Shown: piece by piece, positions 50,864 through 60,633 of the stretch
How the letters are laid out: every line of letters begins with the position of its first letter
Position numbering within the stretch: position 1 is the stretch's first letter
Made by a program: the position numbers and the translations under genes
Source: Chitinophagaceae bacterium
GTDB taxonomy: Bacteria; Bacteroidota; Bacteroidia; Chitinophagales; Chitinophagaceae
Direction: 5' to 3'
DNA: 64,000 bases
NCBI GenBank assembly: GCA_023251255.1
Contig: JAHEZD010000020.1
Span: 1 to 64,000 of the forward strand
Notes under the pieces: generated by a model
Told to the model about the DNA's origin: nothing
The model's input: only the letters and a program-made list of their open reading frames with translations
Database searches by the model: none

Positions 50864-51769
50864 ATGAAAACAATCCTCATTGGTCTTTTGCTATTAATTG
50901 CTTGCAATATGCCCAATCATAAACCAGCATTCTCCATTCCTCCGGGTTTTGATATAGAAGGGCATCGTGGCTGCCGTGGCCTCATGCCGGAGAACACCAT
51001 TGCCGCTTTTATCAAGGCCATTGACCTGGGTGTGACCACACTGGAAATGGATGCCGTCATTACCAAGGATGGGCAAGTGGTCATTAGCCATGAGCCATTT
51101 TTCAACCATGAAATTTCTACCAAACCCAATGGCGAATTGGTTACCGAAGCAGAGGAGAAAAGCCTGAACATTTACCAAATGAATTATGCAGAAGTGCGGC
51201 GTTACGATGTTGGGTTGAGGCCACATCCAAGGTTTCCCAACCAGCAAAAACAAACGGCCATAAAACCATTGTTATCAGCAGTCATTGACAGTGTAGAAGC
51301 CTATATCAACACAAAACACCTGCCACCTGTGCAGTACAATATCGAAACAAAATGCACTCCTGCTACAGACAATATTTACCATCCTGTTCCTTCCGCTTTT
51401 ATTGATGTGCTGATGAAAGTGGTGCTTGATAAGCATATTGAAACAAGGACCATTGTTCAGAGTTTCGATATAAGGACACTGCAATACCTGCACACAAAGT
51501 TCCCTTCCATTAAAACAGCTTATCTATTTGAAGGCGTGTCATTAAGTTCCTTGGATAACCGTTTGGAAGCACTGGGCTTTACGCCCACCATTTATTCACC
51601 AGATTACGAACTGCTGAACAAATCGGTTATTGAAAACTGCCATGTTAAAAACATTAAGGTAATCCCCTGGACAGTGAACACGATAAAAGATATGCGGCAA
51701 GTAATTGAATGGGGTGCCGATGGCTTGATAACGGATTATCCCAATTTAATAAAGGAACTAAAAAAATAA
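50864..51769 (+). CDS. Glycerophosphodiester phosphodiesterase, lipoprotein
   Basis: 301 aa. A short signal peptide with lipobox LLIAC. GDPD TIM-barrel: IEGHRGCRGLMPENTIAAF (catalytic His), TTLEMDAVITKDGQVVISHEP (metal Glu and Asp, second His), VQYNIETKC and the terminal VIPWTVNTIKDMRQVIEWGADGLITDYP. It hydrolyses glycerophosphodiesters to glycerol-3-phosphate and an alcohol such as ethanolamine, which would feed the eut genes immediately upstream. That link is inference. Confidence 0.9.
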   Translation: MKTILIGLLLLIACNMPNHKPAFSIPPGFDIEGHRGCRGLMPENTIAAFIKAIDLGVTTLEMDAVITKDGQVVISHEPFFNHEISTKPNGELVTEAEEKSLNIYQMNYAEVRRYDVGLRPHPRFPNQQKQTAIKPLLSAVIDSVEAYINTKHLPPVQYNIETKCTPATDNIYHPVPSAFIDVLMKVVLDKHIETRTIVQSFDIRTLQYLHTKFPSIKTAYLFEGVSLSSLDNRLEALGFTPTIYSPDYELLNKSVIENCHVKNIKVIPWTVNTIKDMRQVIEWGADGLITDYPNLIKELKK

Positions 51770-51793
51770 AGCCCCTGTGGATGCAGGGGCTTT
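51768..51793. terminator. Terminator between GDPD and cytochrome genes
   Basis: Arms AAAGCCCCTG (51768-51777) and CAGGGGCTTT (51784-51793), loop 6 nt. The stem begins inside the GDPD stop codon. The better T-run is on the minus strand, so it mainly serves the cytochrome gene. Confidence 0.8.
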
Positions 51794-51817
51794 GGGCAAA
51801 TTCACCTGCTACTGGAT

Positions 51818-52795
51818 TTATTTGGACGGGGTAAACTTTGCTTGCACGCCATCAATTGGCTTCACGGTTTTTAAATACTGGTAGATGTAAGCCAGGTCGC
51901 TTTCTGTCATTTTGCTGTACATCATCCAGGGCATGGGCGTATTGAACTGTTTGGTGATGTCAATCTTGGGCGATTGGTAGGTCGAATCCTGGTAATCCTT
52001 GAAACGTTTAATGAACCTTGCCCTTGTCCAAGTACCAAGGCCTGTTTCATGGGGTGTAATGTTGGCTGACCTTACCATTCCAGCAGGAAACTGGAATTCC
52101 CTTCCACCACCAAATTCAGTTCCTTTTACAAATTCCCCTTTATCGAATTTCGTATGGCAATCGCCGCAACTTGCCACTGTTACCAGATACCCGCCATAAG
52201 CAATGCTGTCCGATGGGTTGGGTTTGGTGGTCAAGGCTGCTTTCTTTGGAATGGTGTTCATGATAATGCTCATGGGGAAATCCGCTTTTGATTCCTTGGT
52301 TTCGTTGCTGATGGCTGGAAGGTTGCGTATATAAGCAATGATATCATAAACATCTTCCTTGTCCATTTTACCATAATTCAGGTAGGGCATAACGGGAAAC
52401 ATTGCGTTACCGTCCCTGTTCACACCAGTGGTAATCGTCCTGAAAATTTCTCCATCCGTCCAGCCTTTTAAATGATAGGGTGTAATGTTTTTTGAATAAA
52501 AGGTTCCAGGGAAGCCTGCTTCCTTCCCAAACTCCTCACCACCTTTTCCCGTGGTGCCGGGCATTATTGGACCCGCATATAGGCTCCAGTCCCTTGTAGA
52601 ATGGCAGTCCACGCAAACAGCCACACTGGTGGCCAAATATTCCCCACGCTTGATCCTTTCTGGAGTGATGTCCACTTTTACATCGGTTGGTTTGCCAACA
52701 TTCGGCATGAACCATTTTGCATAGCCAACTATACCGGCTATTAGTACAAGTAACACAAGAACAATTTTTAGCAGTACCCGAAATGCTTTTTTCAT
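51818..52795 (-). CDS. Diheme cytochrome c, membrane anchored
   Basis: 325 aa. An uncleaved-looking N-terminal helix (VLLKIVLVLLVLIAGIVGYAKWF) is followed by two cytochrome c domains with CVDCHSTRD (about residue 61) and CGDCHTKFD (about 211). Possible axial Met residues occur in GNAMFPVMPYLNYGKM and TPMPWMMYSKM. It is similar in form to the cytochrome subunits of periplasmic alcohol or aldehyde dehydrogenases, but no dehydrogenase gene is adjacent. It is a single gene with a good promoter. Confidence 0.85.
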   Translation of the reverse strand: MKKAFRVLLKIVLVLLVLIAGIVGYAKWFMPNVGKPTDVKVDITPERIKRGEYLATSVAVCVDCHSTRDWSLYAGPIMPGTTGKGGEEFGKEAGFPGTFYSKNITPYHLKGWTDGEIFRTITTGVNRDGNAMFPVMPYLNYGKMDKEDVYDIIAYIRNLPAISNETKESKADFPMSIIMNTIPKKAALTTKPNPSDSIAYGGYLVTVASCGDCHTKFDKGEFVKGTEFGGGREFQFPAGMVRSANITPHETGLGTWTRARFIKRFKDYQDSTYQSPKIDITKQFNTPMPWMMYSKMTESDLAYIYQYLKTVKPIDGVQAKFTPSK

Positions 52796-52876
52796 GGTTA
52801 AATTTTGGTTGTAAGATTGAAGGACCCAGAAAAATAAAAATCATTCCCGATACTTCATAACGTTTTAACTGAAATT

Positions 52877-52904
52877 CAAAAGTATAGGCCACCCATTTGC
52901 CCAA
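52877..52904 (-). promoter_or_regulatory. Promoter of the diheme cytochrome gene
   Basis: Minus strand: -7 box TACTTTTG (52877-52884) exactly fits TAnnTTTG; TTG at 52902-52904 with a 17-bp spacer. The leader is about 75 nt. Confidence 0.65.
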
Positions 52905-53073
52905 CCACCACATAAACAGGTGATTTTAAAAAAAGGAACCACACTAACCGAAAACTGCTGCCGTCAATAACAGTTGTACTTACCATTATAAGCAAATGAT
53001 TTTGGGGCCAATTAATTGTGAACCGCTCCATTTTTACCCTACCTAACCTAGCTTTACCATCTTAACGCTTATC

Positions 53074-54525
53074 ATGCAACTATCCAATACCAATTTGTTA
53101 CAGCAGCATTCGTTTATCAATAATGAATGGGTGGCTTCTTCGAGCAGGTTCCCAGTTGACAATCCTGCTACGGGCGAAATCATTATTGAAGTGAGCGATG
53201 CTGGCGAAGCCGAAACATTGCAGGCTATCAATGCCGCAGCAATAGCCTTCAAAACATGGAGCAGGATTACTGCCAAGGAAAGAAGCGCGATAATGAGGAA
53301 GTGGTTCGAACTGATGATGGCCAATACAGATGATTTGGCGCTGCTGTTGACTTCAGAACAGGGTAAACCCTTGGCCGAGGCAAAGGGGGAGGTAGCTTAC
53401 GGTGCAAGTTTTATAGAATGGTATGCCGAGGAATGTAAAAGGGTTTATGGCGAAACCATACCCACACCATCATCCACCAAAAGGATGATGACCATTAAAC
53501 AGCCGATTGGTGTTGTAGCGGCTATCACCCCTTGGAACTTTCCCATTGCCATGATTACAAGGAAGATTGCCCCTGCACTGGCTGCAGGTTGTACTGTGGT
53601 GCTGAAACCTTCCAAGGATACGCCCCTGTGTGCATTGGCCCTGGCTTATTTGGCAAAGGAAGCTGGCTTCCCAAAAGGAGTGTTGAATATTGTGGCAACA
53701 ACGGCAACAGGTGAAGTGGGCAAAATATTGACCACGCATCCATTCATTAAAAAAGTGTCCTTTACCGGTTCCACAGAAGTGGGCAAAGTGCTGATGGAGC
53801 AATCATCTTCCACCATCAAAAAATTATCCTTGGAACTGGGCGGTAATGCACCCTGCATCATTTTTGATGATGCGGATATTGAGGTGGCTGTAAAAGGCAC
53901 CATTGCTACCAAGTACAGGAATGCTGGACAAACCTGTGTTTGTGCCAACAGGATCTTGGTGCAGCAAAATATTTACGGCCGCTTTATGGAAGCCTATACA
54001 AAGGCTGTAGCAGAACTGAAAGTGGGCAATGGTTTGGAAGAACACGTTTTTATTGGCCCCTTGATCAATGAAGCAGCCATCAATAAAGTAAAACGTCTAT
54101 TGTTCGATGCTACGGAAAAAGGCGCAACAGTTACAATGGGTGGCCAACAACATGAAGCTGGTGAACTGTTTTTTGAACCAACGATTGTTACCAACTGTAC
54201 AACAGAGATGTTGTTAAGCCAGGAAGAAATTTTCGGCCCTGTCTCTTCGGTGTTTGTTTTCGATACCGAGCAGGATGCTGTAGAATTGTCCAACAATACG
54301 GTTTATGGATTGGCTGCTTATTTCTTTTCGCAGGACATCAACCGCATTTACCGGGTAATGGAACAATTGGAGTATGGGATCATTGGCGTGAATGAGGGCA
54401 TCATTTCCCATGCGGAAGCACCTTTTGGTGGTGTTAAGCAAAGTGGTTTTGGCAAGGAAGGCAGCTTTTATGGAATGGAGGATTACTTGGTAGTGAAATA
54501 TGTTTGTGTAGGAGGGATGGGATAA
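53074..54525 (+). CDS. NAD(P)-dependent aldehyde dehydrogenase (succinate-semialdehyde dehydrogenase type)
   Basis: 483 aa. ALDH signatures: GVVAAITPWNFPIAMITRK, LKPSKDTPLCALAL, KKVSFTGSTEVGKVL, KKLSLELGGNAPCIIFDDAD (catalytic Glu), RNAGQTCVCANRILV (nucleophile Cys) and GVKQSGFGKEG. The overall pattern fits the GabD branch. It oxidises an aldehyde to the acid in the cytoplasm. It lies close to the eut genes, but acetaldehyde as substrate is only a possibility. An imperfect box TAGCTTTA lies 20-odd bp upstream. Confidence 0.9.
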   Translation: MQLSNTNLLQQHSFINNEWVASSSRFPVDNPATGEIIIEVSDAGEAETLQAINAAAIAFKTWSRITAKERSAIMRKWFELMMANTDDLALLLTSEQGKPLAEAKGEVAYGASFIEWYAEECKRVYGETIPTPSSTKRMMTIKQPIGVVAAITPWNFPIAMITRKIAPALAAGCTVVLKPSKDTPLCALALAYLAKEAGFPKGVLNIVATTATGEVGKILTTHPFIKKVSFTGSTEVGKVLMEQSSSTIKKLSLELGGNAPCIIFDDADIEVAVKGTIATKYRNAGQTCVCANRILVQQNIYGRFMEAYTKAVAELKVGNGLEEHVFIGPLINEAAINKVKRLLFDATEKGATVTMGGQQHEAGELFFEPTIVTNCTTEMLLSQEEIFGPVSSVFVFDTEQDAVELSNNTVYGLAAYFFSQDINRIYRVMEQLEYGIIGVNEGIISHAEAPFGGVKQSGFGKEGSFYGMEDYLVVKYVCVGGMG

Positions 54526-54532
54526 GCTTCGT

Positions 54533-54871
54533 TTATCCTTTCTTCCTTTTCAACATAAACTCACTAGGATTTTCAGGGTTATATAAAATTGTTACTGATA
54601 CATTAATGGGCTCCTCCGATTCTGCAATACCAATAATTGGTTTTCCTGTTATCTCTTCCCCTTTGCCTGTTGTAAATTCAATTATTGGAAAACTAATCGA
54701 TTGTGCCATACGCTGAGACTCGGAAAGAGCAAGGTCCTTCCATCCAATAATTAGCCCCTCTGCTTCCTTCCCATTTTTTTCCAAACTATGCTTTTGTTCA
54801 TTCGGGATGACTACAATAATAATAACAATGAACACTAAAAAACAGAGCATGGCAATTGATATGGAATCCAT
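54533..54871 (-). CDS. DUF3592-like small membrane protein
   Basis: 112 aa. One N-terminal helix (IAMLCFLVFIVIIIVVIP) and a beta-rich domain: SFPIIEFTTGKGEEITGKPIIG and INVSVTILYNPENPSEFML. The pattern of a variable followed by YNPxNP resembles DUF3592, which is my tentative call. It starts 18 bp after the fadD-type stop on the same strand, so the two are probably co-transcribed. Confidence 0.65.
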   Translation of the reverse strand: MDSISIAMLCFLVFIVIIIVVIPNEQKHSLEKNGKEAEGLIIGWKDLALSESQRMAQSISFPIIEFTTGKGEEITGKPIIGIAESEEPINVSVTILYNPENPSEFMLKRKKG

Positions 54872-54889
54872 ATTTAGACTTTTGTTTCT

Positions 54890-56674
54890 CTAGCTATAAA
54901 TCCTCTCCACTGCCCCCTTATACTTCTCCATAATTATCTTTCTTTTCAAGCTCATCTTGGGTGTCATTTCACCGGTTTCAATGCTCCATTCCTTTGGCAG
55001 CAATTCAAATTTTTTCACCTGTTCCACATGGTTGAAAAACTTGTTGAAGCTTTCTACCAGCTCCCGGTAAAGTTCCAATACCTTAGGGTTATTGATGGCA
55101 TCTTCATTGGTAGTAAAGGGCAGGCCTTTCTCCCTCATCCATTCTTTCAATGTGGTGAAAGATGGCACAATCAGAGCACCCACAAATTTCCTTTCTGCGC
55201 CTACAATCAGGGCCTGCTCCACAAATGGGCTTTCTTTTAGTTTATTTTCTATGGGTTGAGGCGCCACATATTTACCGCCGCTTGTTTTGAAAAGCTCCTT
55301 CTTCCTATCGGTAATCTTCAGGAATTTATTGTCTACCCAAATACCAATATCACCCGTATATAACCATCCATCTTTCAGTACTTCCGCTGTTAGATCGGGG
55401 CGCTTATAGTAGCCAATCATTACAGTGGGGCCTTTTACCAAAATTTCCCCATCTTCTTCAATCTTCACATCAAGCCCAACAATTGGTGGCCCCACGGTCC
55501 CATATTTGCTACCGCCCGCTTCCTTCCTGTTCACGGAAATTACAGGGCTGTTTTCAGTAGGCCCATAACCTTCGTATACGGGGATACCAGCACCGTTAAA
55601 AATCCGCATCAACCTTTCCTGACAGGCGGCCCCCCCAGTAACAATGTAGCTGATATGCCCACCCAATCCTTCCTTCCATTTGCTGAAAATCAGTTTGCGG
55701 GCAATGGCCAATTTCATATTGTAGATAAAACCGCCATCTACAAGGTTGTCATACTTTTCGGCCAACGCAACACTCCAATAAAACAGTTTCCTTTTCACGC
55801 CAGTTAACTCATTGCCCTTGGCCATGATTTTTTCGTATACTTTTTCCAGCAACCGCGGCACAGTAGTGAAACCATCGGGTTGCACTTCTTTCAGGTTTTC
55901 AGCAATCGTATCCAGGCTTTCTGCATAGTAAATACTAATGCCACTGAACATATAGATATAGCTAACACACTTTTCAAAAATATGGTTCAGGGGAAGGAAG
56001 CTCAACACTTTGGTCAATGGGGCATCTTCGAAAGGAAAACTTTTTTTGGAAAGGAACACGCAGCTTACAATGTTCGTATGGCTTAACATCACCCCTTTTG
56101 GTGTTCCCGTTGTTCCTGATGTATAAATGATGGTGGCCACATGGGATGTGGGAATCCCTTTTTTGATTTCCTCCACTTTTTGCAGGGATTGCTCTGTTGC
56201 CAGGTCCAGCACCTGCTTGTAATTATTGGCACCGGGCACTTCATCAAAACTGTAAACCCCCTTCAAAGAAGGAACGGTTAGGTTGTTTACTTTAGCAAAT
56301 AGTTCCACATCACTTACAAATACATATTTTACCTGTGCATCATTTAGGATAAATTCCAGTTCCAAGGGATTGGTGGTTGGATAAATGGGCGTTAGGATGG
56401 CACCGATTTGTTGCACTGCGAAATCCGTGAAAAGCCACTCCGGCCTATTGTTGCTGAGAATGGCAATTTTATCGCTTCCTTCTGGGCTAAGGTCATTTCC
56501 GCTAATGCCCAATTGCAACAGCCCCGCAGAAAACCTATTGGCAATGGCCCGTACATCTGCTGTGCTGTAATGTTTCCAATTACCCTTTTCCTTGGCACTC
56601 AACATGTCGCTTTTGGGGAACTTGTCCAATTGAAACCTGACAGCATCAAACAATCTATAAGCTGGAAAATCCAT
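54890..56674 (-). CDS. Long-chain acyl-CoA synthetase (AMP-binding)
   Basis: 594 aa. AMP-binding core ATIIYTSGTTGTPKGVMLSH, VPRLLEKVYEKI, GAGIPVYEGYGPTENSPVIS, DGWLYTGDIGIWVDNKFLKITDRKKELFKTSGGKYVAPQPIENK. The FAA-type long linker and C-terminal ending (EMTPKMSLKRKIIMEKY) fit the FadD15-like long-chain family. It activates fatty acids to acyl-CoA, complementing the acyl-CoA dehydrogenase encoded near 15 kb. The start is ATG 56674. Confidence 0.92.
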   Translation of the reverse strand: MDFPAYRLFDAVRFQLDKFPKSDMLSAKEKGNWKHYSTADVRAIANRFSAGLLQLGISGNDLSPEGSDKIAILSNNRPEWLFTDFAVQQIGAILTPIYPTTNPLELEFILNDAQVKYVFVSDVELFAKVNNLTVPSLKGVYSFDEVPGANNYKQVLDLATEQSLQKVEEIKKGIPTSHVATIIYTSGTTGTPKGVMLSHTNIVSCVFLSKKSFPFEDAPLTKVLSFLPLNHIFEKCVSYIYMFSGISIYYAESLDTIAENLKEVQPDGFTTVPRLLEKVYEKIMAKGNELTGVKRKLFYWSVALAEKYDNLVDGGFIYNMKLAIARKLIFSKWKEGLGGHISYIVTGGAACQERLMRIFNGAGIPVYEGYGPTENSPVISVNRKEAGGSKYGTVGPPIVGLDVKIEEDGEILVKGPTVMIGYYKRPDLTAEVLKDGWLYTGDIGIWVDNKFLKITDRKKELFKTSGGKYVAPQPIENKLKESPFVEQALIVGAERKFVGALIVPSFTTLKEWMREKGLPFTTNEDAINNPKVLELYRELVESFNKFFNHVEQVKKFELLPKEWSIETGEMTPKMSLKRKIIMEKYKGAVERIYS

Positions 56675-56794
56675 AAGGCAATATTTTATGATGTTGGTGA
56701 TGAACAGTATGTAATGTACAATTCCATCCTACTAGCAATCGTGCATTAAGTTTAGATATTGGTCATGCAATTCTTTAATCCATGGGGTAGGGCT

Positions 56795-57079
56795 TTATTG
56801 TTCCCTTTCCTTCTTGAGCCTTTCGTATTCCTGTTGGGCAAGGTCATCTTTGTCACCGTTATAGGCTTTGAAAAACTGGAACGCCAAACCTAAGCCCCAA
56901 CCCAACATTATCCAAATGGGCCAGGGATAGCCATTAAAGCCTTGACTCCTGCCCATGGTAAACCACCATACGCCCCACATAAAACACACTACTACAATAT
57001 AACTGAAAAGGCTTCTTTTGAATTCAGCCCTTCTTTTGGCTGTACGCCAGAGGCGTTCATCTTTTTCTTGTTCCTGCAT
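56795..57079 (-). CDS. 2TM domain-containing protein
   Basis: 94 aa from ATG 57079. Two helices (LFSYIVVVCFMWGVWWFTM; PWPIWIMLGWGLGLAFQFF) inside a short protein with charged ends (ERLWRTAKRRAEFKR at the start, QQEYERLKKER at the end). This is the 2TM domain pattern (KRxFxxHxxxYxxVNxxLxxxW-like), common in Bacteroidota and of unknown function. The longer frame to 57151 has no support. Confidence 0.8.
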   Translation of the reverse strand: MQEQEKDERLWRTAKRRAEFKRSLFSYIVVVCFMWGVWWFTMGRSQGFNGYPWPIWIMLGWGLGLAFQFFKAYNGDKDDLAQQEYERLKKEREQ

Positions 57080-57190
57080 GGCATTGTGTTTAGGAAGTAC
57101 AAAATAGGCAAATAGAAACAAATAAAAAAGCCGATGCTTTACATCGGCCATTGAAACACTGATCCATTCCTTATAATAACGGAATTAAAA

Positions 57191-59575
57191 TTACTCTACA
57201 ATCTTTTCGATGCAGATCAATTTGCCTTCTGCGTTCATCCCCTGAATATCTATCCTGAATTTTTTGGTAACGTCATTATTAAAAAAGGGTAATGACACTG
57301 TTCTGTTCTTTTTGTCGGTTAACACATAAGGGTTCCAGTACAATGTGGTACGTACATCCTGGTCATACTTCTTGTCGGGGTTCGTCTCATAGTTAGGGGA
57401 GTAGAATTCCTTCATCACCGTATAACCCGCAAGGTGCTTGCTATCCAATCCTTTGCCCGGTTCACTTTTTACGTCACCGCCCTTTCTGGTATATACAGCA
57501 ATGGCACCACCAGCACCACCACCCGTTGCACCGAAAAATGGCGGTCGTAACACCTTTACATAAGCAATGTCTGACATGGGAATTGTTTGCAGTCTTTCTG
57601 CATCAGCCGGCATCTCGTCAATGAAAATGCTTGTTTGGCTACCTCTCCAAGTTGCTGTGGATTGACCGCCAGAGTTGTTAATGGTAAGCCCTGCAACCCT
57701 ACCATTCAAGTAAGACAGTACATCCAGCGCCCCCTGTGCTGACGGGTCATTGATCATATCAAACTGGTACCCATCCCCACTAAAAAGCCCGGACACATAT
57801 TTTTTCTCCAGTTCCTCCGTCGGGCTCTTTGTTTTTGCTTTCACAGTTACACCTTCCAAAGTGGTCGTTTGCAAAAGTTTGTCCAGTGAAGCTTGGTAAG
57901 CCATCAACTGTCTCCTTCTTTGCAGGCCACTTGTATCTACTTCAAGGGGGCTACGGAAAGCACTATCCATCAAAATCCTATCTGCGGTTTTCAATAAGTT
58001 GTTATTGAACGTTACCGACGCATTGTAGGCCAGGTCCTTTTTTTTGTTGAACTGGTAAAAGATGTTCACCGTATCAAAAAACACATAATTTTTCTGTTGG
58101 AATGTACCATCTGATTTTAAGGGCAGTGACATGAACCTTGTAATGGAATCCTTGGTCTTGATGATGAGGTTAATATCACCAGCTTCCCTAAGCTGGGACG
58201 CATTTGCACCAAATACCTTCCCTCCAATTGAAATATAGGAGGAGTCCCTAGGGTAAGTAATAAGGGGGCGCTTGTTCTGGTTCACTTCTTGCCATTTGAT
58301 CCTTCTCCAGCCATGTGTAAGCATTACAAGGTCCAAGTACTTTTTCGTGCTATCAGCATCATTGGCAAAATAAAAATTCGGTTTGTGAACATAGCCTTTA
58401 ATATCGCTGGTCAGCAATAGGGAAGAAATGATGTTTTCCGGATTGGATGGGTTTGCACCAGCATCTGTTATGGCTACCGAAAGATTGCCCAGCAAAGAAT
58501 CGGGCATATTTATTTCCAATGAGTTTTTAGCTTTGGGCGAAAGGTTTGGCTTGAAGATCCTTGCATCTGCAATGAGTTCATAATCCTGATTTTTTACAAA
58601 AAAGACCCTTTCTGCTAAAGGTTGCCAGTTCGCGTCCAATAAAGTAACCTGCAAAATACCCGAGGGGAAATCAGCCAAGGGAATAATGCCTTCGGCGCTG
58701 GTGTTGGTAAACAGTTTTGCATTGCTGCGGTAAACCACCTGCTTGAACATGGTAGCTACCAACCTTAATTGTTTCAAGTTTTCTGGTGCATTGGCTGTTC
58801 TCCTAATCAGCACATGTAATTGATTGTCCAGTTCATTTAAAGAAATGGTGGCACTTTCATTTTTAGCTTCCGGTAAAGTACTGCTATGCGTTATTCCCCA
58901 TTCATCTTTCCAGGCCACTTTGTATTCTTCACCTTTCTGGGGGGTCAATTTAAAAGTGCCCATGCCATCATGCCTCGAGTAAAAAGAATCCAATAGGTTG
59001 CCGGCCTTGTTATATACAGCTCCCTTAACGGATACAGGATTACCGAAAGGGGTATTTGCCTTGAAAGCTACCCAGCTTTCGATATCATTGATTAGGTCAC
59101 CGCCTTCGGGGAAAAAGGTTATCAACGCTGTTGGCTTCTGTTTTGAAACAACAGATGGCTGTATAATGGTAATATTCTTATGGTATAAAAAAGCAGTATC
59201 GAAATTCTTCATCCAAGTTGTATAGGCTTTAATATGAACCGATGTACCCTTGTAATTAACCGGCACAGAAAAGTTGCCTTTTGCTGAAGCAATGGATATG
59301 GGTGCAGTTATGTTTTGAAGGACATTTCCCGACGCGTCGGCAATTTCAACATAGAAATTCTTGCTGATATCCGATGGGGCAAGGCCGGCTACTATGTAAG
59401 CCTTGAACCAAATGGTTTCCCCTGGCAGGTAGGAGCTTTTGTCAAAATGCAGGAAAATCCGCTCTTCTTGGTACTGTTCTGAATAGATCCGCAGAATGGA
59501 ATCGGGCTGTGCCTTGGCTGCCACAAAAGCCATAACTGCGATTAATGAGGCGACTAAACGGAACATGTTTTTCAT
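57191..59575 (-). CDS. Secreted MG2-like protein with a C-terminal TonB-plug domain and no barrel
   Basis: 794 aa with a signal peptide (LVASLIAVMAFVAAKAQ). The N-terminal part is macroglobulin-like (LHFDKSSYLPGETIWFKAYIV), followed by several beta domains. Near the C-terminus is a plug-like domain: ALDVLSYLNGRVAGLTI, QTSIFIDEMPADAERLQTIPMSDIAYVKVLRPP, GGGAGGAIAVYTRKGGD. No 22-strand barrel follows. It is probably periplasmic or surface-exposed. It is 27 bp downstream of the TPR gene and part of the operon with 60634-61293. The function is not known. Confidence 0.75.
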   Translation of the reverse strand: MKNMFRLVASLIAVMAFVAAKAQPDSILRIYSEQYQEERIFLHFDKSSYLPGETIWFKAYIVAGLAPSDISKNFYVEIADASGNVLQNITAPISIASAKGNFSVPVNYKGTSVHIKAYTTWMKNFDTAFLYHKNITIIQPSVVSKQKPTALITFFPEGGDLINDIESWVAFKANTPFGNPVSVKGAVYNKAGNLLDSFYSRHDGMGTFKLTPQKGEEYKVAWKDEWGITHSSTLPEAKNESATISLNELDNQLHVLIRRTANAPENLKQLRLVATMFKQVVYRSNAKLFTNTSAEGIIPLADFPSGILQVTLLDANWQPLAERVFFVKNQDYELIADARIFKPNLSPKAKNSLEINMPDSLLGNLSVAITDAGANPSNPENIISSLLLTSDIKGYVHKPNFYFANDADSTKKYLDLVMLTHGWRRIKWQEVNQNKRPLITYPRDSSYISIGGKVFGANASQLREAGDINLIIKTKDSITRFMSLPLKSDGTFQQKNYVFFDTVNIFYQFNKKKDLAYNASVTFNNNLLKTADRILMDSAFRSPLEVDTSGLQRRRQLMAYQASLDKLLQTTTLEGVTVKAKTKSPTEELEKKYVSGLFSGDGYQFDMINDPSAQGALDVLSYLNGRVAGLTINNSGGQSTATWRGSQTSIFIDEMPADAERLQTIPMSDIAYVKVLRPPFFGATGGGAGGAIAVYTRKGGDVKSEPGKGLDSKHLAGYTVMKEFYSPNYETNPDKKYDQDVRTTLYWNPYVLTDKKNRTVSLPFFNNDVTKKFRIDIQGMNAEGKLICIEKIVE

Positions 59576-59602
59576 GACTGCTGATAATTTGCTTTGGTCA
59601 TT

Positions 59603-60625
59603 TTATTTGTAATACTGTCCTGCAGGTATCTTAAAAATCCTGGCTGTCTGGAATTTCTTGAAGGCATCTGCCTGTTTATCATTTGCTTTCAACCATAAAG
59701 CATAGGCATCCGGATTGGCGGCGGCACCAAATATCCATTGGTTATATGCATCAAAAATACCTTCCTTGAGCATGTGCTGGTAATGGTCAAATAAGCGGCA
59801 GGGGAATTTTGTTTCATTACCATGGAACCAATCCAACACGAATCTTGTTTTAATGGCCATGATGTTTTCTGCATTGATGCCATCACTGGCTATTGAAGCA
59901 CTTTTGCTTAGAGTATTGATGGTTTCCTTTTCAAAAGCAGAAGCAGGCCCTTTTATGTTTGAGTTAAGATCATTGGTGTTATAGAATTTCTTATAGCCTT
60001 CCAGCAGTATTTTTTTTATTTCCGATGTGCGTGCTGTGTAACTTTCAAGGTTCACAAATGTTTCGCCGTAAATCAATATCCAGAAAAGGTCCGGATTGCT
60101 CTGCTGGGAATAAAACTTTACAGCATTGAAATAATTACCGCTGTAATTGGCATCGGTTTCCATCCCTTTTTCCCATTGCACAATAGCTTCATTCAGGCTT
60201 TTGTCCATAGCAAGCAGTTCCCCATACTCGTTGTAGATAACTCCACTTGTTGGATATTTGGCCAATGCTTTCTTGTAGAGTTTCCTGCATTCCTTGTACT
60301 CAGCAATGGCCTTGTAGGTTAGACCGAGCATCTGGAAAGATTGCACATCCGCATCTGCCCTTTCTATTAAAGGCTTCCCTACTTCCATTGCTTTTTCATA
60401 ATTGCGTTGCAGGAAATAGATGAACTCCAGGTCCTTGAGCATATCCAAATTGCTGGGGTCTTTTTCTATGGCTTTCTTTATAACAAGCAAAGCATTGTCA
60501 TAGTCCCCTTGACGCATGAACGTCTTGGCAGTTTCATATAACTGTTTCGGGTCTTCGGATGGTTGTGCAATTGTTGGGCCTTGCAATGAAACGAGCAAAA
60601 CCAAAAAGAGGAGAATTTTTTTCAT
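59603..60625 (-). CDS. Secreted TPR protein
   Basis: 340 aa with a signal peptide (LLFLVLLVSLQGPTIAQ). TPR repeats: YETAKTFMRQGDYDNALLVIKKAIEKDPSN, YFLQRNYEKAMEVGKPLIE, LGLTYKAIAEYKECRKLYKKALAKYPTSG, EYGELLAMDKSLNEAIVQWEKGM. The C-terminal 150 residues are not repeat-like. It is a periplasmic scaffold, probably partner of the MG2/plug protein encoded 27 bp downstream. Confidence 0.8.
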   Translation of the reverse strand: MKKILLFLVLLVSLQGPTIAQPSEDPKQLYETAKTFMRQGDYDNALLVIKKAIEKDPSNLDMLKDLEFIYFLQRNYEKAMEVGKPLIERADADVQSFQMLGLTYKAIAEYKECRKLYKKALAKYPTSGVIYNEYGELLAMDKSLNEAIVQWEKGMETDANYSGNYFNAVKFYSQQSNPDLFWILIYGETFVNLESYTARTSEIKKILLEGYKKFYNTNDLNSNIKGPASAFEKETINTLSKSASIASDGINAENIMAIKTRFVLDWFHGNETKFPCRLFDHYQHMLKEGIFDAYNQWIFGAAANPDAYALWLKANDKQADAFKKFQTARIFKIPAGQYYK

Positions 60626-60633
60626 TTTCTGAA

